A stretch of DNA of 64,000 bases from Aulostomus chinensis (lineage: Eukaryota; Chordata; Actinopteri; Syngnathiformes; Aulostomidae). This document shows, piece by piece, positions 25,936 to 40,209 of this stretch. The notes below the pieces were generated by a model, which saw only the letters and a list, made by a program, of their open reading frames with translations, did not search any database and was not told the DNA's origin. The first letter of the stretch is position 1; the number at the start of each line of letters is the position of its first letter. The DNA is taken from positions 12,229,980-12,293,979 of the forward strand of contig JBBMOA010000001.1 of NCBI GenBank assembly GCA_037954235.1, in the 5' to 3' direction. The position numbers and the translations under genes were made by a program.

Positions 25936-26301
25936 TGCTAACTTCCTGTTGGACTATCAGGGTGTCTCATCCCTGACATGCTAACTTCCTGTTGGACGAT
26001 CAGGGTGTCTCATCCCTGACATGCTAACTTCCTGTTGGACAATAAGCGCGTCTCATCCCTGACATGCTAACTTCCTGTTGGACGACAAGCGTGTCTCATC
26101 CCTGACATGCTAACTTCCTGTTGGACGATAAGCGTGTCTCATCCCTGACATGCTAACTTCCTGTTGGACGATAAGCGTGTCTCATCCCTGACATGCTAAC
26201 TTCCTGTTGGACTATGAGCGTGTCTCATCCCTGACATGCTAACTTCCTGTTGGACTATCAGCGTGATTCATCCATGACATGCTAACTTCCTTTTGGACTA
26301 T
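25936..26301. repeat. 43-bp minisatellite, about 8.5 copies
   Basis: Units begin at 25936 and recur every 43 bp to 26280. They read TGCTAACTTCCTGTTGGAC, then AT(C/A)AG, then a variable GGTGTC or CGTGTC, then TCATCCCTGACA. The sequence is unrelated to the main satellite although the period is the same. Variation is concentrated in the middle of the unit. Confidence 0.92.
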
Positions 26302-27019
26302 AAAGCCTGATTTAAGCCTGATTTATGCTTCTGTGTCGAGTAGTATTCGTACCTACGCCGTCGACGCAGACCAGACGCTGTAGCCTGAAACGCGCCTCCA
26401 AAAAATCCTGCTTACGCATCGCGTCGACGCGTAACAGACAACAATTGTTGTCTGTGACTGGAAGAAAACCGAGTAATCCGACAAGAGCCCCGTAAACAAT
26501 ACAAAGACAAAGCCACACCCCCTAGCGGCTTGGCAGTGAATTGCAGAGCAACGCGTTCCCTCGACTCAGAATAAACCAGGCTTTTCAGTCGCACCTGTTT
26601 TACGCCCCCGTGCCAGGTAAGGACCCCCATCGGGCTGTGCAACTCTGGGGGGAGCGCGTCTCACAGTCAGTCAGCGGAACCATGCGGATCCGGGCCGGAG
26701 CTGTGGGAAGGAGCGCCAATTGTATCGGGTTGTTGTTTTCTGGACTGCAGCAGAACAGGAGCAGCCGGGACTGGAATGTAGAAGTAGGTTATCTTGAAGT
26801 TGACTAAGTTATGGTGAACGATATTGTGGTTCAACAATTTAATGAGCTTTAAGGCAAACATATTTCATGAGGAAACAACGCCGGAATTGGACGGATTTCA
26901 GCGGCACACAACAACGTATCCGATACACCTCATTGGAAACCTGGTGGTCTCAGACTAAGAAACACCAGTCACCATGAAGAAAGGAACTTTTAGCTGAGCA
27001 CTCATGTTCTTTTCTGCAG
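26302..27019 (+). mobile_element. Probable 5' part of a hAT-type element
   Basis: CG-rich sequence (CCTACGCCGTCGACGCAGAC, ATCGCGTCGACGCGTAAC) unlike its surroundings, followed by an untranslated-looking stretch up to the BED-finger exon. It may be the promoter and 5' UTR of the element whose transposase remnants follow. No terminal inverted repeat pair could be matched by eye, so the boundaries and the link to the downstream coding remnants are inferred. Confidence 0.4.
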
Positions 27020-28450
27020 GTTGAATGTCGCATTTGTTGGACAGAAGCGTCTCGTCTCAACAAAAGCACCTCTTCAGTGCTGAGGCATGATGGGGCCAGG
27101 CATGAGAATGAAGTCCCAGATCCACCAGGATGAACTCAGGTATACAGCCACTCTCCAACTGACTCACAGTTGCTTCATTGATCATTAATTCCTCTTCATT
27201 TCTTCTCTCCTTCATCTTTAACCATCCAGCTTCCAGGAAGCAGATGCTGGATGAGGCTCTGCTGAATTTGATCCTGAAGGACTGCCAGCCCCTCAGCACT
27301 GTTGAGAGGGAAGGGTTCAGGGAACTGGTTCAGGTCCTTGAGCCTCATATGTTTGCCAACCAGAAAGGTTTGTGTGGAAATGATCTAAAGCAGTAGTTGA
27401 TATCTCCAGTTTATTTCATCTCTAATTTCAATGTATTGATTTACTCTGGGTGTCATTTTCAGACCATCAAACAAACGGTGGCCAAAAAGAACCAGGAGGA
27501 ACGGGAAGGAGTGAAAAAGGAAGTCCAGCTGCCATGTGGACATCTGTGGACATGGAGGCTCCCTTGGCTCTGACCTGTCACTGCATTCGTGAGAATGAAT
27601 GTGTTGGGAGTGCAAGACTTTCCACAAAGTCACCCTGCTGACAGTTTGGCCCCAGTCCAAAGAGGCCTGATGGAGGACTGGGCCATCACCAACAAAGTCA
27701 AGTGTCTTGTGAGCGACGCAGCACCAAACATGACAGCATCCACTAGACAGCTCCAAATTCACCACTCAGTCTGCACTGCACATCGTCTGAATCTAGGAGT
27801 CAGAAAATCCTGTGATCAGATCCCCACTTCCATCATCAGACACAAAGCCAGGAACACTGTCACATCCTTCAGATCAGCACTACAGCCAAGGAGAAGCTGG
27901 CTCAGGTGCAGCAACAGATGGGAGGGCCAACCAGAAACTCATCAGTGAGGTGCCAACACGCTGGAACAGCACACACAGCTGTCAGGGCTGCATGATGAGA
28001 GGGAACCAGTGTGGGAACCTCTGGCCTCTCTAAGACAGATTTGACTCCACTGACAGCTGAGGAGTTCACCACCATAGGAGAAGCACTTCTAGTAAACAGA
28101 GGTCATTCTAGTAGCCTGGTCCCTCTGTGGTTGAGCTATAATTGTAGGAAATATGGTCATTATTCAATGGTGACATCTCTCTGCTGAATAATGTAGAACT
28201 GAACGGATCCACTGGACCTTCTTTTTACAAACAGCAGCATGCAGCAGCTGTCCTGAGTGGAAAACTGCACATTTCTGTTGGTGAGAGTTAATCAAGTGAT
28301 GGACTTTGTCTCTCAGCAGAAGCTGTGTGGAAAAACCCTGCAGCTACGAGCGCTTCAGATTCTGAGAGTGATTCTTACGCCATTGGCTGGTTTAACCTGG
28401 CGTCTGACCGTGGAGGTGGCCGAGAGGAGCGTGACATGGCTGCACAGGTA
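27020..28450 (+). pseudogene. BED-finger / hAT transposase-like gene, decayed
   Basis: Proteins of this family (hAT transposases and domesticated ZBED relatives) bind DNA through a BED zinc finger and carry an RNase H-like catalytic core. Remnants in order: 27020-27133, after a TTTCTGCAG acceptor, VECRIC...LRHDGARHENE, a partial BED finger with its Cys pair and His pair; about 27228-27366, KQMLDEALLNLILKDCQPL and GFRELVQVLEP; about 27535-27830, MWTSVDMEAPLALTCHCI, LGVQDFPQSH, GLMEDWAITNKVKCLVSDAA and HSVCTAHRLNLGV; about 27930-28080, PTRWNST and LTAEEFTTIGE. The pieces lie in several frames with internal stops, and no C-terminal dimerisation domain was found. It cannot make active transposase. 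Confidence 0.8.
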
Positions 28451-28596
28451 AATCAACTAAAGCAGAGTTAGTCTTTGGCAGCAGGCCAGGCCGACAAATG
28501 CTAATGTCTCTGACTGACTGACTGATGAAGTTGGACCATTGGTCAGTAACAATGATGCATGACCACAAATAGTGGCCTGGGTCTTGATGAAGCTCA
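28451..28596. other. Spacer before the right-hand array
   Basis: Non-repetitive, with a short GACTGACTGACTGA run near 28512. No feature recognised. Confidence 0.4.
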
Positions 28597-31559
28597 TATC
28601 ACTGTAGCATCATTTTGAGGTTATTAGCAACTCTCACTACATTACTGTCAACATCATTTTTAGCATCGTAGCAACTCTAACCACATCACTGAAGCATCAT
28701 TTCTTAGGTTAGTAGCAACTCTCATGACATCACTCCAGCATCATTTTGAGGTTAGGAGCAAATCTCATAACATCACTGTAGCGACATTTTGAGATTAGTA
28801 GAAACTCTCACGACATTACTGAAGCATCATTTTGAGATGATTAGCAACTTTCACTACATTACAGTAGCATCATTCCTTAGGTGAGTAGCAACTCTCATTA
28901 AATCACTTTCGGAATCATTTTGAGTTCAGTAGCAACTCTCACCACATCACTGTTGCATCATTTTCAGGTTCGTAGCAACTCTAATTACATCACTGTCGCA
29001 TCATTTATTAGTTTAGTAGCAACTCTAACTACATTACTGTAGCATAAATTCTTAGCATAGTAGCAACTCTCACCACATCACTGGAGCATCATTTCTTAGG
29101 TTCGTAGCAACTCTCATTACATCACTCCAGCATCATTTTGAGGTTCGTTGCAACTCTCTCTACATTACTGTAGCAACATTTTGAGATTAGTAGAAACTCT
29201 CACGACATTACTGTAGCATCATTTTGAGATTAGTAGAAACTCTCTCTACATTACTGTAGCATCATTTTGAGGTTAGTAGCAACTCTCATTAGATCACTTT
29301 AGCATCATTTTGAGATGATTAGCAACTCTCATTACATCATTGTAGCATCATTTCTTAGGTTAGTAGCAACTCTCATTACATCACTGTCTGCATCATTTTG
29401 AGGTTAGTTGCAACTCTCACTACATCATTGTCGCATCATTTCTTAGGTTAGTAGTAACTCTCATTACATCACTTTAGCAATATTTCTGAGGTTAGTAGCA
29501 ACTCTCATTACATCACTGTCACCATCACTTTGAGGTTGTTCGAAACACTTACTACATGACTGTAAGCATCACTGAGTTGATTAGCAACTATCACTACATT
29601 ACTGTTAGCATCATTTTGAGTTCATTAGCAATTCTTCCGACATCACTGTCGCAATATTTTGAGGTTCGTAGCAACTTTTACTACATCACTGTCGCTATAT
29701 TTTGAGGTTCGTAGCAACACTTACTACATGACTGTCAGCATCACTTTGAGGTTATTAGCAACTATCACTACATTACTTTTCGCATCATTTTGAGTTGTTG
29801 AGCAATTCTCACGACATCACTGTAGCATTAAATTGAGTTCATTAGCAACTCTTACTAAATGACTGTCAGCATCACTTTGAGGTTATTCGAAACTCTTACT
29901 ACATTACTGTAAGCATCACTGAGTTTCTTAGCAACTATCACTACATTACTGTTAGCATCATCTTGAGTGCATTAGCAATTCTTCCGACATCACTGTCGCA
30001 ATATTTTGAGGTTCGTAGCCACTTTTACTACATTACTGTCGAATTATTTTGAGGTTCGTAGCAACTCTTACTACATCACTGTCAGCATCACTGAGTTGAT
30101 TAGCAACTATCACTACATTACTGTTAGCATCATTTTGAGATCATTACCAATTCTTCTGACATCACTGTCGCATCATTTTGAGATCTTTAGCAATTCTTCC
30201 GACATCACTGTCGCATTATTTTGAGGTTCGTAGCAACTCTTACTACATGACTGTCACCATCACTTTGAGGTTGTTCGAAACACTTACTACATTACTGTAA
30301 GCATCACTGACTTGATTAGCAACTATCACTACATTACTGTTAGCATCATCTTGAGTTCATTAGCAATTCTTCCAACATCACTGTCGCAATATTTTGAGGT
30401 TCGTTGCAACTTTTACTCCATTACTGTCGCATTATTTTGAGGTTCGTAGGAACTCTTAGTACATGACTGTCAGTATCACTTTGAGGTTATTCGAAACTTT
30501 CACTCTATTACTGTTAGCATCATTTTGAGTTCATGAGCAATTCTTACTACATCACTGTCGCATTAAATTGAGGTTAGTAGCAACTCTTACTTCATGACTG
30601 TCAGCATCACTTTGAGGTTGTTCGAAACACTTACTACATTACTGTAAGCATCACTGAGTTTATAGCAACTATCACTACGTTACTGTTAGCATCATCTTGA
30701 GTTCATTAGCAATTCTTCCGACATCACTGTCGCAATATTTTGAGGTTCGTAGCAATTTTAACTACATTACTGTTGCATTATTTTGAGGTTTTTTGCAACA
30801 CTTACTACATGACTGTCAGCATCACTTTGAGGTTATTCGAAACACTTTCTACATTAATGTAAGCATCACTGACTTGATTAGCAACTATCACTACATTACT
30901 GTTAGCATCATTTTGAGTTCATTGGCAATTCTTCCGACATCACTGTCGCAATATTTTGAGGTTCGTAGCAACTTTTACTACATTACTGTCGCTTTATTAT
31001 GAGGTTCGTAGCAACTCTTACTACATGACTATCAGCATCACTTTGAGGTTATTCGAAACTTTCACTCATTACTGTTAGCATCATTTTGAGATCATTACCA
31101 ATTCTTCTGACATCACTGTCGCATCATTTTGAGATCTTTAGCAATTCTTCTGACATCACTGTCGCATTATTTTGAGGTTCGTAGCAACTCTTACTACATG
31201 ACTGTCACCATCACTTTGAGGTTGTTCGAAACACTTACTACATGACTGTAAGCATCACTGAGTTGATTAGCAACTATCACTACATTACTGTTAGCATCAT
31301 TTTGAGTTCATTAGCAATTCTTCCGACATCACTGTCGCAATATTTTGAGGTTCGTAGCAACTTTTACTACATCACTGTCGCTATATTTTGAGGTTCGTAG
31401 CAACTCTTACTACATTATTGTTGCATTATTTTAAGGTTCGTAGCAACTCTTACTACATTACTGTCACCATCACTTTGAGTTTATTAGCAACTATCACTAC
31501 ATTACTTTTCGCATCATTTTGAGTTGTTGAGCAATTCTCACGACATCACTGTAGCATTA

Positions 31560-33837
31560 AATTGAGTTCATTAGCAACTCTTACTAAATGACGGTCAGCA
31601 TCACTTTGAGGTTATTCGAAACTCTTACTACATTACTGTAAGCATCACTGAGTTTCTTAGCAACTATCACTACATTACTGTTAGCATCATCTTGAGTGCA
31701 TTAGCAATTCTTCCGACATCACTGTCGCAATATTTTGAGGTTCTTAGCCACTTTTACTACATTAATGTCGAATTATTTTGAGGTTCGTAGCAACTCTTAC
31801 TACATCACTGTCAGCATCACTGAGTTGATTAGCAACTATCACTACATTACTGTTAGCATCATTTTGAGATCATTACCAATTCTTCTGACATCACTTTCGC
31901 ATCATTTTGAGATCATTACCAATTCTTCCTACAACACTGTCGCATCATCTTGAGTTCATGAGCAATTCTTCCGACATCACTGTCGCAATATTTTGAGGTT
32001 CGTAGCAATTTTAACTACATTACTGTCGCATTGTTTTGAGGTTCGTAGCAACACTTACTACATGACTGTAAGCATCACTTTGAGGTTATTCGAAAGTTTC
32101 ACTCCATTACTGTTAGCATCATTTTGAGTTCATTAGCAACTATCACTACATTACTGTTAGCATCATTTTGAGTTTTTGAGCAATTTTCACGACATCACTG
32201 TAGCATTAAATTGAGTTCATTAGCAACTCTTACTAAATGACTGTCAGCATGACTTTGAGGTTGTTCGAAACTCTTTCTACATTACTTTAAGCATCACTGA
32301 GTTTCTTAGCAACTATCACTACATTACTGTTGGCATCATCTTGAGTTCATTAGCAATTCTTCCGAAATCAGTGTCGCAATATTTTGAGGTTCGTAGCAAC
32401 TTTTACTACATTACTGTCGCATTATTTTGAGGTTCGTAGCAACACTTACTACATGACTGTCAGCATCACTTTGAGGTTATTCGAAAGTTTCACTCCATTA
32501 CTGTTAGCATCATTTTGAGTTCATTAGCAATTCTTACTACATCACTGTCGCATCATTTTGAGATCATGAGCAATTCTTCTGACATTACTGTCGCATTATT
32601 TTGAGGTTCGTAGCAACTCTTCCGACATGACTGTCAGCATCACTTTGAGGTTATTCGAAACGTTCACTCCATTACTGTTAGCATCATTTTGAGTTCATGA
32701 GCAATTCTTCCTAAATCACTGTCGCATCATTTTGAGATCATTAGCAATTCTTCTGACATCACTGTCACATTATTTTTAGGTCCGTAGCAATTCTTACTAC
32801 ATTATTGTTGCATTATTTTAAGGTTCGTAACAACTCTTACTACATTACTGTCAGCATCACTTTGAGTTTATTAGCAACTATCACTACATTACTGTTAGCA
32901 TAATTTTGAGTTAATGAGCAATTCTCACGACATCACTTTAGCATTGAATTGAGTTCATTAGCAACTCTGACTAAATGACTGTCAGCATCATTTTGAGGTT
33001 ATTCGAAACTCTTACTACATTACTGTAAGCATCACTGAGTTTCTTAGCAACTATCACTACATTACTGTTAGCATCATCTTGAGTGCATTAGCAATTCTTC
33101 CAACATCACTGTCGCAATATTTTGAGGTTCTTAGCCACTTTTACTACATTAATGTCGAATTATTTTGAGGTTCGTAGCAACTCTTACTACATCACTGTCA
33201 GCATCACTGAGTTGATTAGCAACTATCACTACATTACTGTTAGCATCATTTTGAGATCATTACCAATTCTTCTGACATCACTTTCGCATCATTTTGAGAT
33301 CATTACCAATTCTTCCTACAACACTGTCGCATCATCTTGAGTTCATTAGCAATTCTTCCGACATCACTGTCGCAATATTTTGAGGTTCGTAGCAATTTTA
33401 ACTACATTACTGTCGCATTGTTTTGAGGTTCGTAGCAACACTTACTACATGACTGTAAGCATCACTTTGAGGTTATTCGAAAGTTTCACTCCATTACTGT
33501 TAGCATCATTTTGAGTTCATTAGCAACTATCACTACATTACTGTTAGCATCATTTTGAGTTGTTGAGCAATTTTCACGACATCACTGTAGCATTAAATTG
33601 AGTTCATTAGCAACTCTTACTAAATGACTGTCAGCATGACTTTGAGGTTGTTCGAAACTCTTTCTACATTACTTTAAGCATCACTGAGTTTCTTAGCAAC
33701 TATCACTACATTACTGTTGGCATCATCTTGAGTTCATTAGCAATTCTTCCGAAATCAGTGTCGCAATATTTTGAGGTTCGTAGCAACTTTTACTACATTA
33801 CTGTCGCATTATTTTGAGGTTCGTAGCAACTTTTACT
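31560..33837 (-). repeat. Duplicated satellite blocks at 1387-bp offset (first site)
   Basis: Positions about 31560-32450 match about 32947-33837 at an offset of exactly 1387 bp (32 monomers). Rare variants are shared, such as GTTCTTAGCCAC, TACATTAATGTCGAATTA, CCTACAACACTG and CCGAAATCAGTGTCGC. Between them is ordinary array. Confidence 0.83.
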
Positions 33838-34240
33838 ACATTACTGTCGCATTATTTTGAGGTTCGTAGCAACACTTACTACATGACTGTAAGCATCACT
33901 TTGAGGTTATTCGAAAGTTTCACTCCATTACTGTTAGCATCATTTTGAGTTCATTAGCAACTATCACTACATTACTGTTAGCATCATTTTGAGTTGTTGA
34001 GCAATTCTCACGACATCACTGTAGCATTAAATTGAGTTCATTAGCAACTCTTACTAAATGACTGTCAGCATGACTTTGAGGTTGTTCGAAACTCTTTCTA
34101 CATTACTTTAAGCATCACTGAGTTTCTTAGCAACTATCACTACATTACTGTTGGCATCATCTTGAGTTCATTTGCAATTCTTCCGAAATCAGTGTCGCAA
34201 TATTTTGAGGTTCGTAGCAACTTTTACTACATTACTGTCG
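33407..34240 (-). repeat. Two adjacent 434-bp satellite blocks
   Basis: 33407-33840 and 33841-34240 carry the same ten-monomer series, including the unusual CAGCATGACTTTGAGG, CTCTTTCTACATTAC and TGTTGGCATCATC variants. The same series also occurs near 32020-32450, showing layered duplication. Confidence 0.78.
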
Positions 34241-37200
34241 CATTATTTTGAGGTTCGTAGGAACTCTTAGTACATGACTGTCAGTATCACTTTGAGGTTA
34301 TTCGAAACGTTCACTCCATTACTGTTAGCATCATTTTGAGTTCATTAGCAATTCTTACTAAATCACTGTCGCATCATTTTGAGATCTTTAGCAATTCTTC
34401 TGACATCGCTGTCGCATTATTTTGAGGTTCGTAGCAACTCTTACTACATGACTGTCAGCATCACTTTGAGGTTGTTCGAAACACTTACTACATTACTGTA
34501 AGCATCACTGACTTGATTAGCAACTACCACTACATTACTGTTAGCATCATCTTGAATTCATTAGCAATTCTTCCGACATCACTGTCGCAATATTTTGAGG
34601 TTCGTAGCAACTTTTACTACATTACTTTCGCATTATTTTGAGGTTCGTAGCAACTCTTAGTACATGACTGTCAGCATCACTTTTAGGTTATTCGAAAGTT
34701 TCACTCCATTGCTGTTAGCATCATCTTGAGTTCATTCGCAATTCTTCCGACATCACTGTCGGAATATTTTAAGGTTCGTAGCAACTCTTACTACATTACT
34801 GTCAACATCACTTTGAGTTTATTAGCAACTATCACTAAATTACTGTTAGCATCATTTTGAGTTCATTAGCATTTCTTCCGACATCACTGTCGCAATATTT
34901 TGAGGTTCGTAGCAACTTTTACTACATTACTGTCGCATTTTTTTGAGGTTCGTAGCAACTCTTACTACATGACTGTCAGCATCACTTTGAGGTTGTTCGA
35001 AAGTTTCACTCCATTACTGTTAGCATCATTTTGAGTTCATTAGCAATTCTTACTACATCTCTGTCGCATCATTTTGAGATCATTAGCAATTCTTCCGACA
35101 TCACTGTCGCAATATTTTGAGGTTCGTAGTAACTCTTACTACATTATTGTTGCATTATTTTAAGGTTCGTAGCAACTCTTACTACATTACTGTCAGCATC
35201 ACTTTGAGTTTATTAGCAGCTATCACTACATGACTGTTCGCATCATTTTGAGTTGATGAGCAATTCTCATGACATCACTGTAGCACTAAATTGAGTTAAT
35301 TAGTAACTCTTACTACATGACTTTCAGCATCACTTTGAGGTTGTTCGAAACTCTTACTACATTACTATAAGCATTACTGAGTTTCTTAGCAACTATCAAT
35401 ACATTACTGTTAGCATCATCTTGAGTTCATTAGCAATTCTTCCGACATCACTGTCGCATAATTTTGAGGTTCATAGCAACTCTTACTACATTATTGTTGC
35501 ATTATTTTAAGGTTCGTAGGAACTCTTACTACATTACTGTCAGCATCACTTTGAGTTTATTAGCAACTATCACTACATTACTGTTAGCATCATTTTGAGT
35601 TGTTGAGCAATTCTCACGACATCACTGTAGCATTGAACTGAGTTCATTCGCAACTCTGACTAAATTACTGTCAGCATCACTTTGAGGTTGTTCGAAACTC
35701 TTACTACATTACTTGAAGCATCACTGAGTTTCTTAGCAACTATCACTACATTACTGTTAGCATCATCTTGAGTTCATTAGCAATCCTTCCGACATCACTG
35801 TCGCAATATTTTGAGGTTCGTAGCAACTTTTACTACATTACTGTCGCATTATTTTGAGGTTCGTAGCAACACTTACTAAATGATTGTAAGCATCACTTTG
35901 AGGTTATTCGAAACGTTCACTCCATTACTGTTAGCATCATTCTGAGTTCATTAGCAATTCTTCCGACATCACTGTCGCATCATTTTGAGATCATTACCAA
36001 TTCTTCTGACATCACTGTCACATTATTTTGAGGTTCGTAGCAACTCTTACTACATTATTGTTGCATTATTTTAAGGTTCCTAGCAACTCTTACTACATTA
36101 CTGCAAGCATCACTGAGTTTCTTAGCAACTATCACTACATTACTGTTAGCATCATTTTAAGTTCATTAGCAATTCTTACTACATCACTGTCACATCATTT
36201 TGAGATCATTCGCAGTTCTTCCGACATCACTGTCGCAATATTTTGAGGTTCGTAGCAACTCTTACTACATTACTGTCAGCATCACTTTGAGTTTATTAGC
36301 AACTATCACTACATTACTGTTAGCATCATTTTGAGTTAATGAGCAATTCTCACGACATCACTGTAGCATTGAATTGAGTTCATTAGCAACTCTTACTAAA
36401 TGACTTTCAGCATCACTTTGAGGTTGTTCGAAACTCTTACTACATTACTGTAAGCATCACTGAGTTTCTTAGCAACTATCACTACATTACTGTTAGCATC
36501 ATCTTGAGCTCATGAGCAATTCTTACTAAATCACTGTCGCATCATTTTAAGATCTTTAGCAATTCTTCTGAAATCACTGTCGCATTATTTTGAGGTTCGT
36601 AGCAACTCTTTCTACATGACTGTCAGCATCACTTTGAGGTTATTCGAAACACTTACTACATTACTGTAAGCATCACTGACTTGATTAGCAACTATCACTA
36701 CATTACTGTTAGCATCATTTTGAGTTCATTTGCAATTCTTCCGACATCACTGTCGCAATATTTTGAGGTTCGTAGCAACTCTTACTACATTACTGTCAGC
36801 ATCACTTTGAGGTTGTTCGAAACTCTTACTACATTACTGTAAGCATGACTGAGTTGATTAGCAACTACCACTACATTACTGTTCGCATCATTTTGAGTTC
36901 ATAACCAATTCTTCTGACATCACTGTCGCAATATTTTGAGGTTCGTAGCAACTTTTACTACATTACTGTCGCATTATTTTGAGGTTCGTAGCAACACTTA
37001 CTACATGACTGTCAGCATCACTTTGAGGTTGTTCGAAACTCTTACTACATTACTGTAAGCATCACTGACTTGATTAGCAACTACCACTACATTACTGTTA
37101 GCATCATCTTGAGTTCATTAGCAATTCTTCCGACATCACTGTCGCAATATTTTGAGGTTCGTAGCAACTTTTACTACATTACTGTCGCATTATTTTGAAA

Positions 37201-40200
37201 TTCGTAGCAATTCTTTGTACATGACTTTCAGCATCACTTTGAGGTTATTCGAAACACTTACTACATTACTGTAAGCATCACTGACTTGATTAGCAACTAT
37301 CACTACATTACTGTTAGCATCATTTTGAGTTCATTAGCAATTCTTCCGACATCACTGTCGCAATATTTTGAGGTTCGTAGCAACTTTTACGACATTACTG
37401 TCGCATTGTTTTGAGGTTCGTAGGAACTCTTACTACATCACTGTCAGCATCACTTTGAGGTTATTGGAAACTCTCACTCCATTACTGTTAGCATCATTTT
37501 GAGTTCATTAGCAATTCTTACTACATCACTGTCGTATAATTTTGAGATCATTAGCAATTCTTCTGACATCACTGTCACATTATTTTGAGGTTCGTAGCAA
37601 CTCTTACTACATTACTGTCAGCATTACTTTGAGTTTATTAGCAACTATTACTACATTACTGTTAGCATCATTTTGAGTTTATGAGCAATTCTCACGACAT
37701 CACTGTAGCAATAAATTGAGTTCATTAGCAACTCTTACTAAATGACTGTCAGCATCACTTTGAGGTTGTTCGAAACTCTTACTACATTACTGTAAGCATC
37801 ACTTTGAGTTTATTAGCAACTATCACTACATTACTGTTAGCATCATTTTGAGTTTATGAGCAATTCTCACGACATCACTGGAGCATTAAATTGAGTTCAT
37901 TAGCAACTCTTACTAAATGACTGTCAGCATCACTTTGAGGTTGTTCGAAACACTTACTACATTACTGTAAGCATCACTGACTTGATTAGCAACTATCACT
38001 ACATTACTGTTAGCATCATTTTGAGTTTAATAGCAATTCTTCCGACATCACTGTCCCATTATTATGAGATTCGTTGCAACTCTTACTACATGACTGTCAG
38101 CATCACTTTGAGGTTGTTCGAAACGTTCACTCCATTACTGTTAGCATCATTTTGAGTTCATTAGCAATTCTTACTACATCACTGTCACATTATTTTGAGG
38201 TTCGTAGCAAATCTTACTACATTATTTTTGCATTATTTTAAGGTTCGTAGCAACTCTTACTACATTACTATCAGCATCACTTTGAGTTTATTAGCAACTA
38301 TCACTACATTACTTTTAGCATCATTTTGAGTTTATGAGCAATTCTCACGACATCACTGTAGCATTGAATTGAGTTCATTAGCAACTCTTACTTAATGACT
38401 GTCAGCATCACTTTGAGGTTGTTCGAAACTCTTACTACATTACTGTAAGCATCACTGAGTTTCTTAGCAACTATCACTTCATGACTGTTAGCATCATCTT
38501 GAGTTCATTAGCAATTCTTCCGACATCACTGTCGTATTTATTTTTAGGTTCGTAGCAACTTTAACTACATTACTGTCGCATTATTTTGAGGTTCGTAGCA
38601 ACTCTGAGTACATGACTGTCAGCATCACTTTGAGGTTATTCGAAACGTTCATTCCATTACTGTTAGCATCATTTTGAGTTCATTAGCAATTCTTACTAAA
38701 TCACTGTCGCATCATTTTGAGATCATTAGCAATTCTTCTGACATCACTGTCACATTTTTTTGAGGTTCGTAGCAACTCTTACTACATTATTGTCGCATTA
38801 TTTTAAGGTTCCTGGCAACTCTTACTACATTACTGTCATCATCACTTTGAGTTTATTAGCAACTGTCACTACATTACTGTCGCATCATTTTGAGTTTATG
38901 AGCAATTCTCACGACATCACTGTAGCATTGAATTGAGTTCATTAGCAACTCTTGCTAAATGACTGTCAGCATCACTTTGAGGTTGTTCGAAACTCTTCCT
39001 ACATTACTGTCACCATCACTGAGTTGATTAGCAACTATCACTACATTACTGTTAGCATCATTTTGAGTTCATTAGCAATTCTTCCGACATCACTGTCGCA
39101 ATATTTTGAGGTTCATAGCAACTTTTACTACATTACTGTGGCATTATTTTTAGGTTCGTAGCAACACTTACTACATAACTGTAAGTATCACTTTGAGGTT
39201 ATTCGAAAGTTTCACTCCATTACTGTTAGCATCATTTTGAGTTCATTAGCAATTCTTACTACATCACTGTCGCATCTTTTTGAGATCATTAGCAATTCTT
39301 CCGACATCACTGTCGCAATATTTTGAGGTCGTAGCAACTCTTACTACATTACTGTAAGCATCACTGAGTTTCTTAGCAACTATCACTACATTACTGTTAG
39401 CATCATTTTAAGTTCATTAGCAATTCTTACTACATCACTGTCACATCATTTTGAGATCATTAGCAGTTCTTCCGACATCACTGTCGCAATATTTTGAGGT
39501 TCGTCGCAACTCTTACTACATTACTGTCAGCATCACTTTGAGTTTATTAGCAACTATCAGTACATTACTGTTAGCATCATTTTGAGTTTATGAGCAATTC
39601 TCACGACATCACTGTAGCATTAAATTGAGTTCATTAGCAAGTCTTACTAAATGACTGTCAGCATCACTTTGAGGTTGTTCGAAACTCTTACTACATTACT
39701 GTAAGCATCACTGAGTTGATTAGCAACTATCACTACATTACTGTTAGCATCATTTTGAGTTCATTAGCAATTCTTCCGACATCACTGTCGCAATATTTGG
39801 AGGTTCATAGCAACTTTTTACTACATTACTGTCGCATTATTTTGACGTTCGTAGCAACACTTACTACATAACTGTAAGTATCACTTTGAGGTTATTCGAA
39901 AGTTTCACTCCATTACTGTTAGCATCATTTTGAGTTCATTAGCAATTCTTCCGACACCACTGTCGCAATATTTTGAGGTTCGTAGCAACTCTTACTACAT
40001 TACTGTCAGCATTAGTTTGAGTTTATTAGAAACTATCACTACATTACTGTTAGCATCATTTTGAGTTTATGAGCAATTCTCACGACATCACTGTAGCATT
40101 GAATTGAGTTCATTAGCAACTCTTACTACATGACTGTCAGCATCACTTTGAGGTTATTCGAAACACTTACTACATTACTGTAAGCATCACTGACTTGATT

Positions 40201-40209
40201 AGCAACTAC

